Part shown: positions 38,801 through 49,576 of the stretch, piece after piece
Layout of the letters: each line of letters opens with the position of its first letter
How positions within the stretch are numbered: position 1 is the stretch's first letter
DNA from: Brachypodius melanocephalos
Taxonomy: Eukaryota; Chordata; Aves; Passeriformes; Pycnonotidae
Length of the DNA stretch: 64,000 nt
Assembly (NCBI GenBank): GCA_013398615.1
Contig: VZSR01002395.1
Span: 1,473,586 to 1,537,585, forward strand
Direction: 5' to 3'
Notes under the pieces: generated by a model
Databases searched by the model: none
Seen by the model: only the letters and a program-made list of their open reading frames with translations
Told to the model about the DNA's origin: nothing
Position numbers and translations under genes: made by a program

Positions 38801-40811
38801 TTCTTTCTCCTAATTGCCATCCAGCATTCATTCAGACAGCCCCAAACCCACACGGGAGGTCCCTCTGGAATTGCATCATCTCTCCCTGGCTCACTGGGGC
38901 CTCATCACTTTCCCTAGGGAAGCAGGACCTATGGAAGGTGCATCCCATAAATCTGTAGCATTGGACCAGGAGCCCAAGTTAAAACTGGAGACTGATACAG
39001 CTGTTCTGCTCTACAAAGAAAAACCCAGGGTTCCCATTATGGAAAGTCTAAATGAAAGCAAAGATATTATAAATTGCTACTAAACTGCCAAGACACAGAA
39101 TATTTATATTACCAAGACTCACAGAAGCAACTGTATAGTGAGTTATATATATTTCATAGGCTATTATCTACAAAAGCCAAGAACTTCATACAAGGAACGT
39201 ATCCACACACCAAGGCAGAGTTTGAGGTGGCAGACAGAGCCTCAATCCTGGACTCCAAGCAGCAGCCTAAGAGAGAACCAAGCTCTCACTTCAGTTTAAA
39301 GAGCGACCTCTCAAGCCCACATCACCAAACCTCCTTTCCACTGAACATCCATGCAGTTCAAGCAACTCCCAAAATTGAGATTCTTTATTCTCAAGAAAAT
39401 GGTTGCAGAGTTGCACCAAAACACCACAAAATTAATACAGTGGCAAAATTCTCTAGACTACAGAATTAAAAAAAGACCCTGACAGCCACATATAGAGCTC
39501 CTGGCAGTCAGTGTTTAAGGTCAATCCTTTTGTTTCTCATACATGGACAAATGAGATCATGTCCTGTTTCCTGCCCCTTCACAAGCAGTTTCTTGTCTGA
39601 GCAGAGCTCTTTAAGATGAGACACCAAGTAGGCCAGGTGCCTCATTGCACAAGAAATAAAACTATTAAATTAAAAAAAATTACAGCCTCGTTCCTTCTGC
39701 TGGAAATATTGCTAATTCCCAATAATATACCTATCTAACCCAAATAATCAGGGCACCATGGAGAAACGGTCATTCCTTTTAAGATACTGAGTTCAGGATG
39801 TTGCACCAAGGAATATATTTACAGAACACCCACGTGAAGCACAAAAAGGAAAGAAAAACCACGATTTGCAATTCAGCACCGTGCTCTCATTCATGCAGGT
39901 CCCCTTCCTCAGGAAGGGGGCCCGAACTGGAAATTATCCGGGCCGCTTTTAGCCTCAAGATTTTTAATCCCTGCACCCCTGGATTATGCCCACTGCAGAC
40001 CAAGTGCCTGAATTTCAGCCGTGTCATCTCACCACCCTCTCACCATCCTTTAAAGCGCTACCCATGAGAACATTCCTGGCTCTCAGACCACCCCATCCCT
40101 ACAAATCCTGGCCCTGGGAGCACAAACAATGCCTTCCTTCAATCAGTCCTGCATCAAACCACCCAAGAACCGCCTTTTACCGTAGGCGAAGAGTGCAAGA
40201 ACCGTGGATGCGTATCCCAGAGTCGGAAAACCGAGGCGCCTTGCCGCCAGCACCCCGCAAGAAAAGGCTGCTCTCCCTCCGCCTTTCTGCAGGAGAATCA
40301 CAGCCACGAAGGGAGCGGGAATGCACGCAGGGCTCGGCGCGCTCCTCGAGGAATCTCCGGAGGAGAGAGAAAGGGAGGGACAGAAGGAGAGGGGAAGAGA
40401 AAAAGAGGGAGACCAAGCGCCGCTAAAGAAAGGGGGAAAGCGAGGGCAAAAAAAGAAGGCGGGAGAAGGAAGCAGCACCCCCGCAGGAGCGGTCCCGGCT
40501 CAGCCGCCCCTCCCGCCGCCCCCGGGCGCGGCCCGGGCTGTGCCCGGCGGGGCGCGGCCGGCCCCGGGCGCCAATGCGGGGCGGCCCAGCGAACCCCGGC
40601 CCGTTTGCCCAGCGCCGCTGCCCGCCCCGCTCCGCCCGGTAGCGGTGCCGGCCCAGGGCGCCCCTCACCCGCCGGCCGCGGGCCCGCCCGGGCGGAAGCC
40701 GCCCCCGCCCGGGGCCATGCGGCGCAGGCCGCCTGCCCGCTCCTGCCGGCGCCGTGCCGCCACGCGCGCCCCCGCTCCGCCGCGGTGAAGCGGAGGAGCC
40801 CCGCCGCTTAC

Positions 40812-40930
40812 CGGGCGCGCAGGGCGGCGCTCGGCTGCCCGCGGGTCCCGGTGCCGGCGGGGCCGCTGCTCTCCCGGCGCCGCCGCCTCGGCCGCTTGCA
40901 CACAGGGGCCAAGATGGCGGGCGGCCAAGC
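40812..40930 (-). other. PRRC2C: PRRC2C noncoding exon 1 (5' UTR), approximate 5' end
   Basis: A consensus splice donor (GTAAGC on the minus strand, 40811-40806) sits in the CpG island. The exon carries a YY1-type AAGATGGCGG element at 40911-40920 (plus-strand reading), which in many TATA-less promoters lies just downstream of the start of transcription. The 3' border is read from the sequence; the transcription start near 40,930 is inferred. Confidence 0.6.
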
Positions 40931-40947
40931 CGGGCGCCAACGACGTC

Positions 40948-40955
40948 TGACGTCA
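40948..40955. promoter_or_regulatory. Full CRE palindrome (CREB/ATF site)
   Basis: TGACGTCA occurs about 20 bp upstream of the predicted PRRC2C start, the usual distance for functional cAMP-response elements. The match is exact; function is inferred. Confidence 0.6.
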
Positions 40956-40998
40956 CCGCGCACAGCGCGCGCGATCGGCCCCGCCCCCCGCGCCGCCA

Positions 40999-41008
40999 GT
41001 CACGTGAC
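40999..41008. promoter_or_regulatory. Extended E-box palindrome GTCACGTGAC (USF/TFE-type)
   Basis: A 10-bp perfect palindrome around CACGTG lies about 70 bp upstream of the predicted PRRC2C start. USF and MiT/TFE factors bind this type of site; which one acts here cannot be told. Confidence 0.55.
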
Positions 41009-41096
41009 CGCGCCGTGCCGCAGTCGCGCGGGCTCCCGGGGACAGGTGCGCCCCCTGGCGGCGCGGGTAGGAGGGCGGGGCCGTGAGGGCAGGCCG

Positions 41097-41592
41097 CATC
41101 CCGGTGCCCATCCCGGTTCCGTCCCGGAATTATCCCGGTTACCGTCCCGGTTCCCATCCCGGTACCATCCCGGAATTATCCCGGTTCCCATCCCGGTTTC
41201 CATCTCGGTTCCCATCCCGACCTTATCCCGCTTCCCATCCAGGCCCTATCCTGGTTCCCACGCCGATTCCCATCCCGGCTCTATCCTGGTTCCCATGCTG
41301 ATTCCCATCCCGGCTCTGTCCTGGTTCCCACGCCGATTCCCATCCCGGCTCTATCCTTGTTCCCATGCTGATTGCCATCCCGGCCTTATCCCGGCGCCAT
41401 CCCGGTTCTCATCGTGGCCCTCACCCCGGCCCTATCCCGGCCCCATGCCAGTTCCCATCCCCGTTCCCATCCTGGTTCCAATTCCAGACCCATCCCAGCC
41501 CTATACCAGTTTCTATCCTGGTTCCCATCCCGGCCCTATCCCACTTCCCATCCCAGCCCTGTCCTGGTTCCATCCCAGTTCCCATCCCAGGA
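41097..41592. repeat. Minisatellite of 12-bp CCCGGTTCCCAT-like units
   Basis: About 0.5 kb of degenerate tandem units (consensus ATCCCGGTTCCC). In the middle (about 41260-41370) a higher-order unit of about 35 bp, beginning GATTCCCATCCCGGCTCTAT, repeats three to four times. The minus strand carries many GGG runs spaced by 2-8 bases. The array lacks stops in some frames, which makes long false reading frames. It lies between the PRRC2C promoter and the FMO4 3' end. Confidence 0.93.
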
Positions 41593-41659
41593 ATTCAGGG
41601 GTCTCTATAATCCTAAGGTGGCTTGGGAAACAGCAGCATGCTTGCTTGCTTGGATTTGT

Positions 41660-41775
41660 CACTGTATGTATAATTTATTATTATATATCAATATATTAAC
41701 ATATATAACATTTCTCATAGATCTTATTTGTTGATATTTCTATCTATATAATTTATTGATTATATATGTACAAGG
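41660..41775. repeat. AT-rich TATA/ATTTAT tract
   Basis: About 115 bp of nearly pure A/T (runs such as TTATTATATATCAATATATT), directly beside the GC-rich minisatellite. No gene or element is recognised. Confidence 0.7.
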
Positions 41776-41871
41776 GGAAGACTCTCCCCCCTACCACAGC
41801 TCGGGATCCACTTCATACACCCTGATAATAAACCATTAATAAAACCATCAGCAAAGACCGGATCTGGGAGG

Positions 41872-41877
41872 TTTATT
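41872..41877 (-). terminator. Candidate poly(A) signal of the FMO4-like gene
   Basis: AATAAA on the minus strand about 350 nt past the FMO4-like stop codon, the first good match downstream. Others lie in the AT-rich tract beyond. This would give a 3' UTR of about 0.37 kb. Confidence 0.5.
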
Positions 41878-42229
41878 TGTGCCTTCCTCCTTCGTGTCCC
41901 AAAAGTCACCAGACATAGAAGTAGCTCTTGACAGTTCATGTTTCACGAAATCTCAAGGTGCTGTGGGTCTTGCCAAAATTTTAGGGAGCAGTGGGGAGGA
42001 AGGCTGGCCTGATCCCAGTTCATCCCAGAATGGTTCAGGGTGAACACTCTGTGTCATCTTTGGTGAAACATCAGCAAATATTTGGATGGACAGATAGATG
42101 GACACCAGAGAGCCCCAGGGCCCAGGCTCCTGCTGGTGCCAGCCCCATCCTTCTGGCAGCACCTGGCACAGGTGGCACAGCTTTGCACCGTCCCCAGATC
42201 ACCTGGCAGTGCGGCTCTCCTGGCTTCTC

Positions 42230-42617
42230 CTACAGCTGGGGATGTGCCCAGGGGCTCCAGCCTGGCTGGGGGTGTTTGGAGAAGAGGAAAGCTGCAGTGA
42301 GAGCTGCTGGCAGAGCCAGGAGGCACATCCAGCACCAGCCAGGGGAGCTGCTGGAGCTGTCCCCCAGCACCCGCGTTCTCAGGGGCTGCAGCGTGCGCTG
42401 CCACTGGCTCAGGATGGCAGCTCTGGCCCCGCTCCACCTGCCCCGTCCCACCAGCCGGAACTGGTAGGGGGAGCAGGGCCCCAAAAAGATGGCCAGGGCC
42501 AGCTGGGGGTCTGTCAGGAGCAGCCTCAACACGCTGGGCTTCACGCCAGCACATGCAGCGATTTTGTCCACGTAGCCGATAAAATTCATCTTCAGGTTCT
42601 CCCTCTCGTGTGGATTC
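42230..42617 (-). CDS. FMO4: FMO4-like exon 9: C-terminus and membrane anchor (residues 418-546)
   Basis: 388 nt ending in TAG (42232-42230). Encodes DKIAACAGVKPSVLRLLLTD, FLGPCSPYQFRLVG and a hydrophobic anchor (CWMCLLALPAALTAAFLF), followed by a short Pro/Trp-rich tail. Confidence 0.94.
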
Positions 42618-45600
42618 CTTCAATGGGACATAAGAAATTAAAGTCAGATGGCATCATCCTATCTCCATGGAAAGCAAAAGCCTTGGGCTGAGACATCAGG
42701 TGAGCCCCAGCCTCTGGGGCAGAGCCCAAATAAAGCCAAAGGCACTGGAAGAGCCTCCGTGGGGTTGGTTCCAGCAGTTCCCTGGGACAGGGGAGGAGCA
42801 GAAACTTGTTTTGTCTCTGCAGCATAGTTGTGGCTTCAAAATCAGTTCTAACTTAACAGTACCGTCATTGTAATGCCACAAGTACCCCTGCCATGTCCTT
42901 CCCTGAGGTTCAGGGGTGTGGATTTGGCTGATTTCAGGAAATAGAGATGTAGACTTTCAGCAATAAGAATGCCAAGGAGACTGGGAAAATCTGGGAAATA
43001 AAGTTTCCCATGCTGAGAGGGATCTCCAGGATTTTTCCGCTTGGAACCTTATCTCCCTCACAGGAGGGAGGAAGTGCTGATCTGCTTCAGGAAAATATGA
43101 GACAGCCTCAAGTTTGTTTCCCTTGCACCTCAGGCTTCCTGTGTAACAGCACTGTGGTGCAGTTACTGGGGTTTCTGGTCATAATCTCTGTGGCTCTGTT
43201 TTGTCCCACCTTTTCTCCAGTGTCCCCTGAGCCAGCCCTGCCCTGCTGGCAGACCCAACCCAGCCTGCACCCCATCCCACATCCTTGTGGACACATCTCG
43301 ACCTCCTGTAAAATCCCAGTGTCAACGAGGCAGGCTATTAGCTCCCACACACACTGGTGGAATACTCACCTTGACCTGCCAAAAAGTGACACAAACTGTC
43401 CCCCACCCACACTGCCCGGCTCCTGGGAGGTTCTGGATGGAACCCAGCACTCCTCACTGCCTGGATTTGGGAGGGAGAAGCCACGAGATGGCACCCTTAG
43501 TCTGGAGGAAACCAAACCCCCATCTCGACATGATGGGAACAGGGACATGGCGTGGAGGCCTGGCAGAGGGGCATCTCCAGAGAAGGAGAAAGTGAGGGAG
43601 TGAAGGAGATGGGAAGAGAGGGAAAGGGAACTGCAGGTCCTGGCCTTGTCAAAAACTGCTCCAGAGAAGCTTATGGTGTCTTGTTCCATAAAGGAGCCAC
43701 AAGAGCATTTTCCCAGCTCACTGGCGGTGGTGAGGTAATAAATGCAGAGTTTGGTGTCCTGAGCAGGTCCCTCTCATGTCTGCCATCGAGTCCTCCCCTT
43801 CCCCGAGGTTATCCTGGCACACAGCACTCGTCTGATCCCGGGGGCAGGAGCATCTCACACACACCTTTTGACTGGTGGCTTCCTCTTCAAAACCTCGGCC
43901 ATCATCCTGCTGGGGGGAGGCAGCTTGTTCCAGCCTGAGGACAGAGAAACCAGCCAGCTCCAGCAGCACCTTCGGAGGAAATGTTCAGCCCCTTCCCAAG
44001 GTCCCAGCACCTTTCCCGAGGTGTGGAGCAGCAGGGATACAGGAATGCAGCTGGTGGATGGAGGCTGCCATGCTACTAATTCCCACGGCCACCACAGAGC
44101 TGAAATATGCCCTAAGCTCTGTGGGCAGCAGCTCGGGCTGCCCCAAACCTCCCACCCAGAAGATCTCCCCCTTCTCCTACCTGCAAAGACCCCTGCCACC
44201 CAGCGAGCCTGCATTTCTGAGCCCACCATAACGGAGCCTGTCAGCTGGATCAAGCCAATGATGGCCAGCGTGGGCTTTTCCAGCTGGGGAGGGAAGACGC
44301 AGTTGTAGAGGGAACGGTTGTCCTGGATGGTGCTGCGGACAGACTCCTCGAGGAAGGGGAATGAAAAGTTGTAGCCCGTGGCAAAGACCACCACGTCGAT
44401 GTTTTCTTCGGTTGTCCCGTCTTCGAAAACAGCAGAGCTCTCAGTGAACTCCTTCACGTTTGGCTTCAACACCACCGTCCCTGAGAGGAGGCAGAATGGT
44501 AGCTCTTCGTTGACAATAACCTTAAATTTGGAGCTTGCAGTGGGGAAAAGAGGGCAGCAGTGTTAGCATCTGAGAGGGACCTAAAATAACTTTTTTTTCT
44601 TTAATGGTCAGGATTCCCCTCCAATGGTTTGCTATTCCACAAACATCCCCCAAAACTGAAAATTAAGCATTTCATATTATAAAAACCCTCTGACCACCCA
44701 ACAAAACAAACAGAAGAAACACCTTTTGCTGGAAGCCAAGCCATAGTTTGTGTGGTTGAACCATGAATTGAATTTCCGAAACTTGATCCTTCTGGCGAGG
44801 GCTGATGGGAGAAGCCGCTCCAGGAGGTGGTTGAAGCGGGTGTTGTTGACCATATCGAGGGGGAAGCCCTGGTCTGACACCCGGCTGACGACCCACGTGT
44901 TGCTCTTGGTGCTGAGGAACACCTAGGGGTGAAGGCAGGTCTCAGCCTCCTGCCCAGACATCTTGTTGGTCTTGCCCTGAGTGGCAAATCCCATCTCCTG
45001 CACTTGAGCCGACACAGAGTTAACCCAAGGGAAAGAGATGACACCCAGATGAACCAAACAGCTTGTGGTGGCTTTGATAAACTTCCCACAGCTGCTCAAT
45101 GGCCAGGCCTCAGGTGGCCCAAACTCTCCATGGGTTGCAAAGCTTCTTCAGCTGCCCTCAGTGAGAAGTGGAATTTATTGAGAAACCTGGGGGGGCAAAG
45201 CTCCCTGTGGTGCCCTGAGCCACGGTCCCTGTGTGGACCACCTGGAGCTGTACCTTGGCAGCCACACGGCTCAGCTCCACCGAGAGGTCACCGCCGGTGT
45301 TGCCGATGCCGACCACCAGGACCCGCTTTCCTCGGAAAGCCTGCACGTCTCTGTATTCCCTGCTGTGCAGCTGCTGGCCTTGGAAGCGACTTTCAATGCC
45401 TGGGCAGAGAGCAGGGAGCATCTCCTACTGCCAGATACACTTACTCACTCCCAGCCTTGTGCCCAGATGCTCTGCAGCCCCCAACTCTCCCCGCTCTCAC
45501 CCTTGCTTGCAGCTGAGAATCCCCTGGGAGTCCCCTGTCCCTCCTCAGCTCAGTTTTGTTTTACAAATCCCAACAGAAAAGCCTGGCTGCATCTTTACAC

Positions 45601-46877
45601 GGTGTTTCTCCCATTCCCTGGAATGCCCCTCACCATTTCCATGGGGTCAGGGTCCTGCCTGCTCCAGTGTCGGGGCTTCATGGAGCAGACAGGCTTGCAG
45701 AGGAAAATACAACCAGGGGACCCATGGGTGCTGGGGGAAACTGGGCAGCCCCACTGCTGGGACAAGGCTTACCTGGGAAAAAAGCCAATGGCAAGTAGGG
45801 CTCCTGGTAATGGCCAGTGCAAACCATGACAGCATCGAAGATGTGGGACTCACGGACACCTTCAGCCTCGGTGACCACCTCCCACTGGCCTGAGGAGCTG
45901 AAATCTGGGCGCTTTCTCACGCTGACAACTCTTGTCTTGCACAGAAGGCCAACAAAACAGCAATCAGGGACCGCGCCGTGTTTCGGAGGCGTGCCTGTGA
46001 AAGGCTGGTGCTGTGGGAGCAGGCTGGGTCCCTGGGGAGCTGCGTGTCACTTCTGAAGCTGTGAAACCCCACCCTGCACCTTTGCCTGCTGATGGCACTG
46101 GGGGGCAAGCCCGTGTTCAAGCAGCCTTATTTAACACACGGGGCCTAAAGGCTGCCTGCAGGATGCAAAAGGCACGTGGTCCTTGTGGGATGGCACCTGG
46201 CCTTGTCCCATCCCACCTTGGACCTGCAGCTACCCCTGGCTCTTCTCCCCGTGGGGGCTTGGTCCCTGCTCACCTGGAAGCGTACGTGCCGCAGGAGGTC
46301 GAAGTGCCGGGCGTACATCCTGAAGTATTCCAGGACGAGGCTGTGGGGCAGGTAACTGGGAAAACCCTCGGGGAAGGGGAAGTCGCTGAAGCAGGACATC
46401 TCCTTCGAGGTGTTGCTGATGACTGAGCCGTACACGCTGACTCTCCTGTGCTCTGTGGAGTCCTGTGTGAAGCCGGGGGTGATGTTTCCAGGTGTGCAGG
46501 GAAAGATTTTCTCTCCATTAAGTTTATGAGTATTTTTCTTCCTCGCACTTTGGTGCAAGGAATAAACCAGGACTAGCACCTGGCGACAATCATTTCCACT
46601 CCCTCCGTTTCCTTCTCCATCTTGGAGATCCCATGAGTGGGATAGTGACAGTCCCTGAGGGCGTGGCTGCCTTTTCCTCTTTGCTGCAGTCAAAGAGCAT
46701 CCGAGGAAGGGGACAAAGGTGGGGACAAAGCCAGGGGGCACTGACCGTGTAGCGCCAGACGCCGCCGATGTCCTCGCTGCTCTCGAAGCAGGTGGGCTCC
46801 AGCCCCTCCTCCAGGCAGCTCTTGACAGAGACCAAGCCCCCAGCCCCAGCCCCGATCACGGCCACACGCCGGACCAT
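42230..46877 (-). CDS. FMO4: FMO4-like flavin-containing monooxygenase, 546 aa, 8 coding exons
   Basis: FMOs oxygenate nucleophilic N and S atoms in drugs and metabolites with FAD, NADPH and O2, at the endoplasmic-reticulum membrane. Coding exons 46877-46746, 46462-46274, 45935-45773, 45399-45254, 44922-44723, 44533-44181, 43934-43865 and 42617-42230 sum to 1,641 nt including TAG. Visible motifs: FAD-binding GAGAGG (9-14), FMO signature FQGQQLHSREY (167-177), NADPH-binding GIGNTGG (192-198) and FATGY (327-331). GNTGG, VFLSTK after it, EENIDVV and DKIAAC are FMO4-type, and the tail extends beyond the hydrophobic anchor as in FMO4. The gene lies directly upstream of PRRC2C, as in mammals. No frameshift or stop is seen, so it should be functional. 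Confidence 0.93.
42618..43864 (-). other. FMO4: FMO4-like intron 8 (1.2 kb)
   Basis: Intron between exons 8 and 9. It holds several open frames on the plus strand, which are chance frames in GC-rich bird DNA. No repeat is recognised. Confidence 0.8.
43865..43934 (-). CDS. FMO4: FMO4-like exon 8 (residues 395-418)
   Basis: 70 nt, one codon shorter than the usual 73. Encodes NKLPPPSRMMAEVLKRKPP. Found by phase, borders and position. Confidence 0.9.
44181..44533 (-). CDS. FMO4: FMO4-like exon 7: FATGY exon (residues 277-395)
   Basis: 353 nt, one codon shorter than in the neighbouring FMO. Contains KPNVKEFTESSAVFEDGT, VVVFATGYNFSFPFLEES and PTLAIIGLIQLTGS. Donor GTAGGA. Confidence 0.95.
44723..44922 (-). 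CDS. FMO4: FMO4-like exon 6 (residues 211-277)
   Basis: 200 nt, the standard FMO length. Encodes VFLSTKSNTWVVSRVSDQGF through WFNHTNYGL. Donor GTGTTT is weak, but phase and length agree. Confidence 0.92.
45254..45399 (-). CDS. FMO4: FMO4-like exon 5: FMO signature and NADPH motif (residues 162-210)
   Basis: 146 nt, one codon longer than the 143 nt of the neighbouring FMO. Encodes FQGQQLHSREY and KRVLVVGIGNTGGDLSVEL. Donor GTACAG is suboptimal. Confidence 0.93.
45773..45935 (-). CDS. FMO4: FMO4-like exon 4 (residues 108-162)
   Basis: 163 nt, the standard FMO length. Encodes KRPDFSSSGQWEVVTEAEG and FDAVMVCTGHYQEPYLPLAF, ending in a split Gly codon. Donor GTAAGC. Confidence 0.95.
46274..46462 (-). 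CDS. FMO4: FMO4-like exon 3 (residues 45-107)
   Basis: 189 nt, the standard FMO exon length. Encodes SVYGSVISNTSKEMSCFSDF and PFPEGFPSYLPHS. Donor GTGAGC. Confidence 0.95.
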
Positions 46878-46900
46878 GCTGGCCTGCAGCAGGTGACAGG
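46746..46900 (-). CDS. FMO4: FMO4-like exon 2: start codon and FAD-binding motif (residues 1-44)
   Basis: ATG at 46877-46875 opens MVRRVAVIGAGAGGL, with 132 coding nt to the GTCAGT donor. A good acceptor (CTCTCTCCAG) before 46900 leaves 23 nt of 5' UTR in this exon. A nearer AG at 46884-46883 is also possible. Confidence 0.93.
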
Positions 46901-48640
46901 CTGGAGAGAGAACAGCTGCAAACACAACAGCCCAGGGGTCAGCAGAAACGCCAATCCCTTCTTCCCATGCCCAGCAAAACACCCCCGGTCTTCTCTGGCT
47001 GCAGGTGTCCACAAAGGAAAACTGTCCTGGGAGAAAGCCACGGGCAGCTCCTGGTTCAAGTGCTGAGCACAGATCCTGCTCCTTACCCTTCCCACTGTGC
47101 TAAACCCACCATGGGGGTCTGGGAACCTCCCTCCTCCATGGCAGGAAAAAGGAGGCACTTTTAAACCTCGCTGTTCTGCCACTTCAATTTATTCCCTTTT
47201 CCAGCCCAAACCAGGGCATGCAAAGAAGTTGCAGCGATCTTCTTCTGCCTGCACAAAGTGATTCTCCCGAAATCTTTGCAAGGAACAGCTCCAGCTAAGC
47301 TGGCTCGTTTTCACGCTTTCCTTTTTAATTTCCCATTAAAGAGCAATCTCTTGGAAACAAAAAGGGTTTTTTAAAAGGGAAAAAAGCAAAGCAATGCCTG
47401 ACTGAGCAGGAGCACGGCGCAGCCATTCAGAAGTTAGACAGCTCCATGAAAGCAAGGCTGGGATTACAGGATATACAAAAGGTAAGAAACCCGGGAAACC
47501 CTGGCTATAAATGGGAGGAACTCAAAGCCGGGTGTGTAAACTGAGCTGCACCGAGCTTGACTGGAAAGCAAAGAAACTAGGAAAAAAATGAACCCACACG
47601 AACTTTGATTAGATAAAAAATACTCCTACTGCAGAGTCTGCAGAGAGAGTAATTTAAAACTTTTTCTATCAGTTTTGTGTCAAAAAGTAAGCTAACGTAA
47701 ATAGAAACTGGAGGAAACCGAAGAAAGCCAGGGAAAAATGAGGGCGGTGCAAAAAAACTCCTTTGGCATCCAGAAGCCTGGCCTGAGCCACTCCCTGATC
47801 TGCAGGGGCAGGGCAGGACATGCCCACAGTCGCCTGCCTCGTTTCTGGAGCCTTCTTTAGCTTCAGGAAAGTGTAGGCAAGCTCAGGGTGCTCAAGTCAC
47901 CCCACTTCTCCAGCGCTGCCTGCAGATGGTTTTACTCCAAAGCGTCCCTGCAACACCCCTCTCCCCCCTCCAGCAGCAAGGCAAAGCCAGCAGCGAATGC
48001 CAAAACCCTGGAGAGCTGTCTGCTCACTTTTTAACCCTGCCAAACCTCATCCAGGAGAAGCAAACCTTGCAGGACAGCGCTGTGCCTTCGCTGCTCAGCC
48101 CTCGGCCGGATTTCCCTCGGGTTTCTCTCGCCGTGGATTGGGAGGGAAGGCTGAAGTCCAGGCAGCTCACCACGGCTCTTGCACCACTGACCTTTACACC
48201 CGCATTCCCCCGCCCTGTGGGCTTAAATACACTGGAAGAAAGTTCTCAAGCTCTCTATAGCAGTGCCAGGTGAAAATTCAGAGATAATCCCAAAGGGAAC
48301 GTGCTTGCGAGGACTCCCACGCTGTAACTTGTCGTTGCTCCAGCCCAGGCAGCAGCTTGGGGTTGTCCTGATCTATTCCCTTTTGTGGTGCCCGTGCTGG
48401 GCTCGTGTTCCCTCAGCATCCCCAGGGGATCAGCAGACGGTGGGGATGTGGGACATGGAGCACCGTGCAGCCTCCTGGGGAGTCAGGAAAGCCCTGAGAG
48501 CCCCAGCCTCGTGAGCTGCCCACAGCAATTGGTGGCACAGCCCCAGCTCAGACACGGGCTCTCCCCCCCAGCTCTTCCCGTGCACACAAGGACAGGACAC
48601 AGAAGCATCTGCAGCACATTCTTGCCACAGCCACTGAGAT
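46901..48640. other. Intergenic spacer between the two FMO genes
   Basis: 1.7 kb between the FMO4-like coding start and the FMO1-like poly(A) signal. It must hold the FMO4 promoter and first exon. A weak candidate is the TTTAAAAG box at about 47,155-47,163 followed by the AGG-GTAAGG donor at 47,097/47,096 (minus strand). No other gene is seen. Confidence 0.5.
47097..47130 (-). other. Possible noncoding exon 1 of the FMO4-like gene (weak)
   Basis: A splice donor GTAAGG at 47096-47091 lies about 60 nt after a TTTAAAAG box on the minus strand. The next acceptor is that of exon 2 at 46901. The arrangement is plausible, but the box is not a true TATA box and the intron would be only about 200 nt. 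Confidence 0.25.
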
Positions 48641-48646
48641 TTTATT
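48641..48646 (-). terminator. Candidate poly(A) signal of the FMO1-like gene
   Basis: AATAAA on the minus strand about 590 nt past the stop codon of the FMO1-like gene, a usual 3' UTR length. It also marks the probable limit between the two FMO transcripts. Confidence 0.55.
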
Positions 48647-49233
48647 TGTTTAAAGTCTCTCCATGCACAAAACAAAGCCTGAGGATTCTCCAGTGGTGGA
48701 GCATGCAGGGAAGCCAGTCCAGGAGTGCTCAGCCCCATGGGCTCGTGTGTGACAAACCACAACCACCCAGCGCCCCTTCACTGGAAGGATGCACCAATTC
48801 AATCCCAACTGGGATTTTGGGGTCACAGTGTTTAGGTTTGGAGAAAGGGGCAGCCTCACCTGTGTACGCAGCCCAGGTAACTCCCGGGTGCTTTTGCTGC
48901 TGTGACACACTGCCACTTTTGCTGGTCTTGTCCTCACTGCATCCTGTCTTGTGTGATCCAGGCACAATTATGCCACCATGGCAGCAGGCAGGGGAGCAGA
49001 GAGGCAACAGACACCTGGGCAAGGCTGCCACCCTGGCTAATGAGGGCTGCAACGCTGTGCTTGGGGTTGAGCTGGAGCAGAGGGAGGTTTATGCTGCAGG
49101 TTGCAAATTAAAGTTTGTTGTCATCTGCTGAAATCTTTCCCCAGTCCCTTGGCACACTGTCTGACCTAACACCCCTCAGGACAAAAAAAACCCCAAACCC
49201 CCCAATAAACAATAAGCAAACACACTCTAAAAG

Positions 49234-49576
49234 CTATTGGAAACCAAAAATCACAGCAGCCAGCAGCAGAAGGAATCCCACCACAATCAGGAGAGAAGGG
49301 AAAGAGCTGGAGGAGCCAGCAGGGACTCGTGTTCTTGTGGGCTTTAGGACACGGTCCCACTGGGTGAGGATTGCCTGCCGTGCCCCCTCCCAGCGCCCAG
49401 GACCCCTCAGTCGGAACTGGTAGGGGGAGCACGGGCCAAAGAAGATGGTGAGGGCAAGCCAAGGGTCTGTGCAGAGCAGCCCCAGCACGCTGGGCTTGGC
49501 ACCAATGAAGGAGGCCAGCGTGTCCAGGTAGACCAGCCACTCAGTTTTGAGGACTTCATCAAAGGTCAGGCCAAAC
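49234..49576 (-). CDS. FMO1-like: FMO1-like exon 9: C-terminus and membrane anchor (residues 418-531)
   Basis: 343 nt. Opens FGLTFDEVLKTEWLVYLDTL, contains IFFGPCSPYQFRLRGPGRW and QAILTQWDRVLKPTRTRV, and ends in the hydrophobic anchor LLIVVGFLLLLAAVIFGFQ and a stop. Confidence 0.95.

Larger units (their letters stand above)
24811..40811 (-). other. PRRC2C: PRRC2C intron 1 (16 kb)
   Basis: The intron is bounded by the exon 1 donor (40811) and the exon 2 acceptor (TTTACAAGCAG, ending 24811). It is AT-rich with only short, unsupported reading frames. It contains the inverted-repeat pair at 26.3-27.2 kb and a 21-A run at 29.83 kb. I recognise no RNA gene in it. Confidence 0.75.
40220..41100. promoter_or_regulatory. 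CpG-island promoter of PRRC2C
   Basis: About 0.9 kb is very rich in GC and CpG, in contrast to the AT-rich intron beside it. Near the predicted start it holds a YY1-type element (40911-40920), a full palindromic CRE (TGACGTCA, 40948-40955) and a palindromic E-box (GTCACGTGAC, 40999-41008). No TATA box is seen, as expected for a housekeeping gene. Confidence 0.8.

Noticed and set aside
40423..41157. 244-codon minus-strand open frame
   Set aside because: It lies in the GC-rich promoter, where stop codons are rare by composition. It overlaps the predicted noncoding exon 1 and resembles no protein I know.
40605..41699. 364-codon plus-strand open frame with Pro-Val-Pro-Ile repeats
   Set aside because: It spans the CpG island and minisatellite. 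The repeat unit length of 12 keeps the frame open, and there is no splice, start context or homology support.
47502..47512. Plus-strand TATAAATGG box between the FMO genes
   Set aside because: No plus-strand gene or exon follows it within the window.
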